From contig CALBSD010000111.1 of the NCBI GenBank assembly GCA_937927625.1, positions 1 to 18,136 on the forward strand: a stretch of DNA of 18,136 nucleotides. The letters run 5' to 3'. Made by a program: the position numbers and the translations under genes. Origin of the DNA: an uncultured Actinomycetes bacterium (GTDB lineage Bacteria; Actinomycetota; Acidimicrobiia; Acidimicrobiales; Ilumatobacteraceae). Positions 14,000 through 18,136 of this stretch are shown here, piece by piece. Positions within the stretch are counted from its first letter, which is position 1, and each line of letters opens with the position of its first letter. The notes under the pieces are model-generated. The model had not been told where the DNA came from, did no database searches, and worked only from the letters and a program-made list of their open reading frames with translations.

Positions 14000-14017
14000 G
14001 TACCACTTGGTGCTTAG
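13996..14017. repeat. Inverted repeat over the adk stop and infA -35 box
   Basis: CTAAGTACC (13996-14004) pairs over 9 positions with GGTGCTTAG (14009-14017), one being a G-T wobble, around the loop ACTT. It spans the adk TAA and the proposed -35 hexamer of the next promoter. No T-run follows, so a terminator is unlikely. It could be an operator or a 3' mRNA-stabilising hairpin. Confidence 0.5.
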
Positions 14018-14035
14018 GAAATGCGCCGATAGCAT
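14007..14035 (+). promoter_or_regulatory. Likely promoter of the infA-rplQ operon
   Basis: TTGGTG (14007-14012), a 17-bp spacer and TAGCAT (14030-14035) lie in the 76-base gap between adk and infA. The -10 is embedded in CGCCGATAGC, identical to the sequence around the -10 of the rplC promoter, with the same spacing and a similar start region (CACTC against TACTC). Transcription should start near 14040-14042, giving a leader of about 35 bases before the ATG. Confidence 0.6.
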
Positions 14036-14044
14036 TGCCACTCG

Positions 14045-14070
14045 CCCCTATTGCAGTTCTGCTATCGGGG
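14045..14070 (+). promoter_or_regulatory. Hairpin in the infA leader
   Basis: CCCC (14045-14048) pairs with GGGG (14067-14070), followed inward by AT with AT and GCA with TGC, separated by single mismatched positions, around a GTTC loop. This would hide the G-run just upstream of the ATG at 14076, the only Shine-Dalgarno-like stretch for that codon. It may influence which infA start is used. Confidence 0.4.
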
Positions 14071-14075
14071 GCAAC

Positions 14076-14327
14076 ATGTCCCAACAATTTAAGGAGGCCA
14101 TCCTGGCCAAGCCAAAGGAAGATGCGATCGTGCTGGAAGGCACGATTCTCGAATCATTACCGAACGCAATGTTCCGTGTTGAGTTAGAGAACGGCCACAA
14201 AGTGTTGGCGCACATCTCCGGAAAAATGCGTATGCACTACATCCGTATTCTTCCTGGCGACAAGGTTCAGGTTGAGCTGACTCCATACGACCTCACCCGC
14301 GGTCGTATCACATACCGCTTCAAGTGA
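14076..14327 (+). CDS. infA: Translation initiation factor IF-1
   Basis: The S1/OB-fold protein matches IF-1 almost throughout: IVLEGTILESLPNAMFRVEL, NGHKVLAHISGKMR, YIRILPGDKVQVELTPYDL, GRITYRFK. IF-1 binds the 30S A site during initiation. From the ATG at 14076 it is 83 residues, about 10 more than usual. The extra MSQQFKEAI is not family-like. An AAGGAGG (14091-14097) sits inside this extension, 5 bases before a CTG at 14103. Starting there gives a 74-residue protein beginning (M)AKPKED, exactly like IF-1 elsewhere. The coordinates use the first ATG; the CTG is a serious alternative. The frame stays open to 13962, which is not plausible as a start. Confidence 0.95.
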   Translation: MSQQFKEAILAKPKEDAIVLEGTILESLPNAMFRVELENGHKVLAHISGKMRMHYIRILPGDKVQVELTPYDLTRGRITYRFK

Positions 14328-14334
14328 GAACGCA

Positions 14335-14448
14335 ATGAAAGTACGCCCGAGCGTCAAAAAAATCTGTGAGAAGTGCAAGATCATCCGTCGTCACGGGCGT
14401 GTGATGGTGATCTGCGAAAACCCCCGGCACAAGCAGCGCCAGGGCTAA
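14335..14448 (+). CDS. rpmJ: 50S ribosomal protein L36, zinc type
   Basis: A 37-codon gene reads MKVRPSVKKICEKCKII at the start and ends HKQRQG. The zinc ligands Cys11, Cys14, Cys27 and His32 are all present, so this is the zinc-binding form of L36, the smallest ribosomal protein, which organises 23S rRNA near the L6 region. The ATG is 7 bases after the infA stop. Length and sequence are standard for the family, and its place between infA and rpsM is the usual one. Confidence 0.97.
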   Translation: MKVRPSVKKICEKCKIIRRHGRVMVICENPRHKQRQG

Positions 14449-14475
14449 GAAAGTCAACGAAGGAAACGTAACAAA

Positions 14476-14853
14476 ATGGCACGTATTGCTGGAGTCGACA
14501 TCCCACGCGAAAAGCGTTTGGTGATCTCGTTGACATACATCTTTGGTATCGGAAGTTCAACAGCACAGAAGATCTGTGTTGCAACTGGACTCAACGAGAG
14601 CACTCGCGTTCGCGATCTCACCGAGGATGAAATCAATCGCATCCGCGCATGGGTGGATCAGAACATCACTGTTGAAGGTGACCTGCGCCGCGACGTGCAG
14701 CAGGACATCAAGCGCAAGATCGAGATCGGATGCCTTCAGGGCGTTCGTCATCGCAAGGGTCTTCCCGTTCGTGGTCAGCGCACGCACACAAATGCGCGCA
14801 CACGTAAGGGACCAAAGAAGACCGTTGCAAACAAGAAGAAGGCAGTGAGGTAG
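14476..14853 (+). CDS. rpsM: 30S ribosomal protein S13
   Basis: The 125-residue protein starts MARIAGVDIPREKRLVISLTY. It shows the IGCLQGVRHRKGLPVRGQRT motif and a very basic tail (KGPKKTVANKKKAVR) that touches P-site tRNA. S13 pairs with S19 at the 30S head and bridges to L5. GAAGGAAA lies about 10 bases upstream of the ATG. It starts the classic alpha-operon order rpsM-rpsK-rpsD-rpoA-rplQ. Confidence 0.98.
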   Translation: MARIAGVDIPREKRLVISLTYIFGIGSSTAQKICVATGLNESTRVRDLTEDEINRIRAWVDQNITVEGDLRRDVQQDIKRKIEIGCLQGVRHRKGLPVRGQRTHTNARTRKGPKKTVANKKKAVR

Positions 14854-14857
14854 AACC

Positions 14858-15256
14858 ATGGCCAAGGCACAAGCAGGTGGACGTCGTCCACGCAAGCGCG
14901 AGCGCAAGAACGTCACCTCTGGTGTGGTGCACATCAAGAGCTCGTTCAACAACACAATCGTTTCCATCACCGACGTGGAAGGCAACGTCATTTCATGGGC
15001 GTCTTCCGGCGGTGTTGGTTTCAAGGGTTCTCGCAAGTCAACTCCGTTCGCCGCACAGATGGCAGCAGAGAAGGCAGGCAAGGCTGCAATGGAGCACGGT
15101 CTCCGTCGCGCCGAAGTGCATGTAAAGGGACCAGGTTCTGGTCGTGACACTGCATTGCGTTCCATCCAGAACTTGGGTATCGAAGTATCAGGCATCAAGG
15201 ACGTCACCCCCGTTCCACACAATGGTTGCCGTCAGCCAAAGCGTCGTAGGAGCTAA
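14858..15256 (+). CDS. rpsK: 30S ribosomal protein S11
   Basis: The 132-residue product has the S11 pattern: VVHIKSSFNNTIVSITDVEGN, the SSGGVGFKGSRKSTPFAAQ block, VHVKGPGSGRDTALRSIQ, and the C-terminal DVTPVPHNGCR followed by basic residues. S11 sits on the 30S platform near the mRNA exit and E site. Only 4 bases separate it from rpsM, and rpsD follows after 2 bases. Confidence 0.98.
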   Translation: MAKAQAGGRRPRKRERKNVTSGVVHIKSSFNNTIVSITDVEGNVISWASSGGVGFKGSRKSTPFAAQMAAEKAGKAAMEHGLRRAEVHVKGPGSGRDTALRSIQNLGIEVSGIKDVTPVPHNGCRQPKRRRS

Positions 15257-15258
15257 TC

Positions 15259-15870
15259 ATGGCCCGTTATACAGGACCAAAGGTGCGCATCTCGCGCCGT
15301 TTGAACACCAACATTTTTGAAAACGAAAAGGGCTCAAAGGCTCTTGATCGTCGTCCATTCCCACCAGGTGCACACGGCCGCACACGCCGTCGTAACGCTG
15401 GTTCGGAATACCTCGCTCAGTTGCAGGAAAAGCAGAAGGCTAAGTACATCTACGGTGTACTCGAGCGTCAGTTCCGCAACACATACGAAGAAGCAAACCG
15501 TCTCGCAGGTCCAACCGGCGAAAACCTTTTGCGCCTTCTTGAGCTTCGTCTCGACAACGTTGTGTTCCGTGCAGGCTGGGGTTCAACACGACCACAGGCA
15601 CGTCAGTTCGTGAACCACGGTCTCATCCTCGTTGATGGCAAGCGCGTTGACATTGCGTCGTACCGCGTGAAGCGTGGACAGGTCATCGCACTTTCGCCAA
15701 AGGCAAAAGAGATGATTCAGATTCAGCACAACATCGACACGCTTGATCGTTCACTTGTCGGCTGGCTTGAAGCAGGAGAAAAGCAAGTCACTGTGCGCGA
15801 TCTCCCACAGCGCGAGCACATCGACATCCCCGTCCGCGAGCAGCTCATCGTCGAGCTGTACTCGAAGTAA
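15259..15870 (+). CDS. rpsD: 30S ribosomal protein S4, zinc-free form
   Basis: The 203-residue S4 starts MARYTGPKVRISRRL. It has the S4 RNA-binding domain around residues 93-155 (LELRLDNVVFRAGWGSTRPQ, then ARQFVNHGLILVDGKRVDI). The N-terminal domain has no cysteines, so it is the zinc-free type, in contrast to the zinc-binding S14 and L36 nearby. S4 starts 30S body assembly, and in E. coli it represses the alpha operon by binding the rpsM leader; no equivalent structure was recognised here. AGGAG lies 6 bases before the ATG. Confidence 0.98.
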   Translation: MARYTGPKVRISRRLNTNIFENEKGSKALDRRPFPPGAHGRTRRRNAGSEYLAQLQEKQKAKYIYGVLERQFRNTYEEANRLAGPTGENLLRLLELRLDNVVFRAGWGSTRPQARQFVNHGLILVDGKRVDIASYRVKRGQVIALSPKAKEMIQIQHNIDTLDRSLVGWLEAGEKQVTVRDLPQREHIDIPVREQLIVELYSK

Positions 15871-15897
15871 TCGAAAGCCTTTCCAGAGGAGAGCATC

Positions 15898-16830
15898 ATG
15901 CTTGTTATTCAGCGTCCTTCCGTCGAGGCAATCGGCGAAGATCATCCAACACGTCAGCGTTTTGCTGTCGGCCCACTCGAGCCAGGCTTCGGCCACACCA
16001 TTGGTAACTCGTTGCGTCGCACATTGCTGTCGTCCATCCCCGGTGCAGCAATCACCACTGTCAAGTTCGACGGCGTTGAGCATGAGTTCACCACCATCAA
16101 GGGCATGACAGAAGACGTCACCGAGTTCATCATGAACTTGAAGGACGTTGTTGTTGTTTCGCAGAATGACGAGCCAGTTGTTCTTCGCGTTGACATCTCT
16201 GGTCCAGCAACTTTCACTGCTGGTGACATTCAGACAACTGCAGATGTTCAGATCCTCAACCCATCGCTGCACCTTGCAACGTTGAACGCAGGTTCTTCAC
16301 TTGGTCTCGACATCACCATCGAGCGTGGCCGTGGTTACCTCTCAACAGAGCGTGATGCAGAGAGCCGCGTCATTGGTGTTATCCCCATCGATGCAATCTT
16401 CTCGCCAGTGCGCCGTGTCAACTTTGATGTTGAGCCAACACGCGTTGCACAGAGCACCAACTACGACAAGCTCATCGTCGACATCGAAACCGATGGTTCC
16501 ATCTCGCCACGTGAGTCGCTTGCATCAGCTGCAGCAACATTGCGTTCGCTTGTTGACCTCATCGCAACATTGTCTGAAGAGCCACAAGCACTTGAGCTTT
16601 CCGAGCCAATCGGTGCAAACGTTGGCGTGCCTGACCTTGATCTTCCCATCGAAGACCTTGACCTCAGCGAGCGTCCACGTAACTGCCTCAAGCGCGGTCA
16701 AATCAACACCATCGGCGAGTTGCTTCTCAAGAGCACCGACGACCTTCTCAACATCACAAACTTCGGCCAGAAGAGCCTCGACGAGATCATTCAGAAGCTC
16801 GACGAGCGCGGTCTCTCACTGCGCGCGTAA
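15898..16830 (+). CDS. rpoA: DNA-directed RNA polymerase subunit alpha
   Basis: The 310-residue protein has the N-terminal dimerisation domain (EPGFGHTIGNSLRRTLLSSI, residues about 28-47) and a C-terminal domain from about 250 to 310 joined by an acidic linker. In that domain, ERPRNCLKRGQINTIGELL and FGQKSLDEIIQKLDERGLSL align with E. coli, placing Arg259 where E. coli Arg265 contacts UP-element DNA. The alpha dimer nucleates the core polymerase. A strong AGAGGAGAG lies about 6 bases before the ATG. The protein is a little shorter than the 329 residues of E. coli, mainly at the ends. Confidence 0.98.
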   Translation: MLVIQRPSVEAIGEDHPTRQRFAVGPLEPGFGHTIGNSLRRTLLSSIPGAAITTVKFDGVEHEFTTIKGMTEDVTEFIMNLKDVVVVSQNDEPVVLRVDISGPATFTAGDIQTTADVQILNPSLHLATLNAGSSLGLDITIERGRGYLSTERDAESRVIGVIPIDAIFSPVRRVNFDVEPTRVAQSTNYDKLIVDIETDGSISPRESLASAAATLRSLVDLIATLSEEPQALELSEPIGANVGVPDLDLPIEDLDLSERPRNCLKRGQINTIGELLLKSTDDLLNITNFGQKSLDEIIQKLDERGLSLRA

Positions 16831-16854
16831 GTCCGGAATCTAAGGAGCATCACA

Positions 16855-17223
16855 ATGGCAACACCACGTCGCGCCCCCCGCTTCGGTGGAAGTGCAGCGC
16901 ACCAGCGCCTGCTCATGGCAAACATGGCAGCTTCACTGTTCGCAGCTGAAGGCATCACCACTACAGAAGCAAAGGCAAAGGCACTTCGCCCTATCGCCGA
17001 GAAGCTCATCACCAAGGCCAAGAAGGCTCAAGAAGAGAGCCCATTGCGCGTACACCGCATCCGTCAGATCCAGGGTTACCTCGGTGACAAGGAAATGACA
17101 GCCAAGTTGGTCAACGAAGTTGCACCGAAGTACATGGCACGCAACGGTGGATACACCCGCATCTTGAAGCTCGGAACACGCCAGGGTGACGCTGCGCCAA
17201 TGGCGCGCATCGAACTGGTCTGA
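16855..17223 (+). CDS. rplQ: 50S ribosomal protein L17
   Basis: The 122-residue protein shows the L17 signature GGSAAHQRLLMANMAASLFAAEGITTTEAKAK, split over residues 11-42, and ends with the GGYTRILKLGTRQGDAAPMA block. L17 lies at the tunnel exit beside L22 and L32. AAGGAG lies about 8 bases before the ATG. It is the last gene of the alpha block; the truA ATG follows after 13 bases and a strong hairpin lies just beyond. Confidence 0.98.
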   Translation: MATPRRAPRFGGSAAHQRLLMANMAASLFAAEGITTTEAKAKALRPIAEKLITKAKKAQEESPLRVHRIRQIQGYLGDKEMTAKLVNEVAPKYMARNGGYTRILKLGTRQGDAAPMARIELV

Positions 17224-17236
17224 GTGACACCCGGTC

Positions 17237-18046
17237 ATGGAACCGGTCAATAACGAAACGCACGAGCCCGCCACTAGGCGGGCTCGTTTGCGTGTGGCGT
17301 ACCACGGCGGTTTCTTTCACGGCTTTGCATCAAACAAAGAAACGGAAGCAATCGAAGATGTTCTCGTGCGTGCAATGCAAACGGTGTTGCGCACTCCCGT
17401 TTCGTTTAGCACTGCTGGTCGCACCGATACAGGTGTGCATTCACGTGGGCAAATAATTTCTCTCGACTTACCTGCAGAGACACATCTCTCTTCGTTCATG
17501 CGAAGTATCAATTCGTTAGTAAAACCGCACATATCTGTGAGTGATGTGCAATGGACGCACGATGACTTTGATGCGCGGTACAACGCAACATGGCGTCGCT
17601 ATCGGTACTTCGTATACAACGCCGATGCCCCCGATCCTTTGTTGCTTGATCGTGCGTGGCACATCTATCGACCACTCTCTCTTCCGTTGATGAATCTCGC
17701 CAGTGATGCACTCATTGGACACCTTGACTTCGGGGCGTTCTGTAAACGTGCTCCCATTCCTGGCTCCGAGGAACCGAAGTCGATGATGCGATATGTCCTC
17801 GACGCCAAGTGGGTCGACGAGGGGGAGGGGCACCTCTATTTCGAGATCCGTGCCAACGCATTTTGCCACCAGATGGTGCGCGGCATCGTGGGGTTCTTGG
17901 TGGACGTGGGCCTAGGCAAACGCCCACCCAGCGACACCCTGGCGGTTATGAGGGCGAAGGACCGTTCTCATGGCTCGATGGTGGCCCCACCCCATGGTTT
18001 GGTGCTGTGGGATGTGGGTTATGACGGCACCCGACTTCACCCGTAA
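17237..18046 (+). CDS. truA: tRNA pseudouridine synthase A
   Basis: The 269-residue enzyme converts uridines 38-40 of many tRNA anticodon arms to pseudouridine. The catalytic aspartate is Asp64 in FSTAGRTDTGVHSRGQ, and the C-terminal NAFCHQMVRGIVGFLV block is typical of TruA. The N-terminal loop reads AYHGGFFHGFASN instead of the common form with GT and GWQ. The first 17 codons overlap a strong hairpin (17258-17293). An in-frame TTG at 17288 would start the protein just after it, giving MRVAYHGG, close to the usual TruA beginning. The ATG at 17237 has only a weak Shine-Dalgarno and lies in the loop of a 5-bp stem. The start is therefore uncertain; the enzyme identity is not. Confidence 0.95.
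   Translation: MEPVNNETHEPATRRARLRVAYHGGFFHGFASNKETEAIEDVLVRAMQTVLRTPVSFSTAGRTDTGVHSRGQIISLDLPAETHLSSFMRSINSLVKPHISVSDVQWTHDDFDARYNATWRRYRYFVYNADAPDPLLLDRAWHIYRPLSLPLMNLASDALIGHLDFGAFCKRAPIPGSEEPKSMMRYVLDAKWVDEGEGHLYFEIRANAFCHQMVRGIVGFLVDVGLGKRPPSDTLAVMRAKDRSHGSMVAPPHGLVLWDVGYDGTRLHP
17258..17293 (+). terminator. Terminator-like hairpin after rplQ, inside the truA start
   Basis: A perfect 11-bp stem (17262-17272 with 17277-17287) has an ACTA loop and is extended by a 4-bp outer stem (17258-17261 with 17290-17293) across a TT bulge. The right arm runs into TTT at 17287-17289. It starts about 35 bases after the rplQ stop, where an operon terminator would be expected, but overlaps codons 8-19 of truA as read from its ATG. 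The T-run is short, so partial termination or attenuation is as likely as full termination. Confidence 0.6.
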
Positions 18047-18136
18047 ATCGGGGGGCTTCTGCGGTTGTTGCAGGGGTGGAAACGCCCCTATCCTTACCAA
18101 GCCCCCATTTCGGGGTTCCGGCGGTCCATGTGGACC
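18047..18136 (+). promoter_or_regulatory. Structured region after truA with possible promoter
   Basis: No gene is visible in these 90 bases. Three hairpins follow each other: 18072-18078 with 18083-18089 (7 bp, GAAA loop), 18100-18105 with 18112-18117 (6 bp), and 18123-18127 with 18132-18136 (5 bp, ATGT loop). A possible promoter, TTGTTG (18065-18070), 18 bp, TATCCT (18089-18094), overlaps the first; its -35 equals that of the rplC promoter. In many actinobacteria rplM-rpsI follow truA, so this may be a leader for them, but the window ends too soon to tell. Confidence 0.35.

Noticed and set aside
13962..14075. Longer IF-1 frame reaching back into adk
   Set aside because: It overlaps adk, crosses the promoter and bears no likeness to IF-1.
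1..18136. CRISPR arrays, insertion sequences, tRNA or rRNA genes
   Set aside because: No repeat-spacer pattern, transposase, terminal repeats or RNA gene signature was seen on either strand.

Overview
This window is the S10-spc-alpha ribosomal protein region of a bacterium, probably of the phylum Actinomycetota. The signs are conserved gene order, a zinc-type S14 (rpsZ) in the spc block, extended L22 and S3 proteins, several GTG starts, and -10 boxes of the TANNNT kind. The moderate GC content and frequent NCA codons in the r-protein genes fit an environmental lineage such as Acidimicrobiia, but that placement is inference.

Layout: the last codons of tuf (EF-Tu) and rpsJ (S10) open the window and end at a clear intrinsic terminator (410-438). 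Next come two genes that do not normally lie inside the S10 operon: a membrane-anchored HtrA/DegP-type serine protease with a PDZ domain (+ strand) and a convergent phytanoyl-CoA-dioxygenase-family Fe(II)/2-oxoglutarate oxygenase (- strand). The rest of the S10 operon restarts at about 2524 from its own likely promoter, with a structured leader of roughly 190 nt. It then runs almost without gaps: rplC-rplD-rplW-rplB-rpsS-rplV-rpsC-rplP-rpmC-rpsQ, rplN-rplX-rplE-rpsZ-rpsH-rplF-rplR-rpsE-rpmD-rplO-secY-adk. A second likely promoter, very similar to the first, sits between adk and infA, where map is absent. It would drive infA-rpmJ-rpsM-rpsK-rpsD-rpoA-rplQ. A strong hairpin with a short T-run lies over the first codons of truA. 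The window ends in a structured, gene-free 90 bases with a possible promoter for the next gene.

The genes work together as the core of translation and export: ribosomal proteins of both subunits, IF-1, the RNA polymerase alpha subunit, the SecY channel, adenylate kinase and tRNA pseudouridine synthase A. Many pairs overlap by 1 to 4 bases, indicating translational coupling.

No exotic new system is evident. The most interesting signals are regulatory: the matched pair of promoters, the leader before rplC, an IF-1 gene whose family-like start is a CTG behind a near-perfect Shine-Dalgarno, a terminator-like hairpin kept inside the 3' end of the convergent oxygenase gene, and another inside the start of truA.
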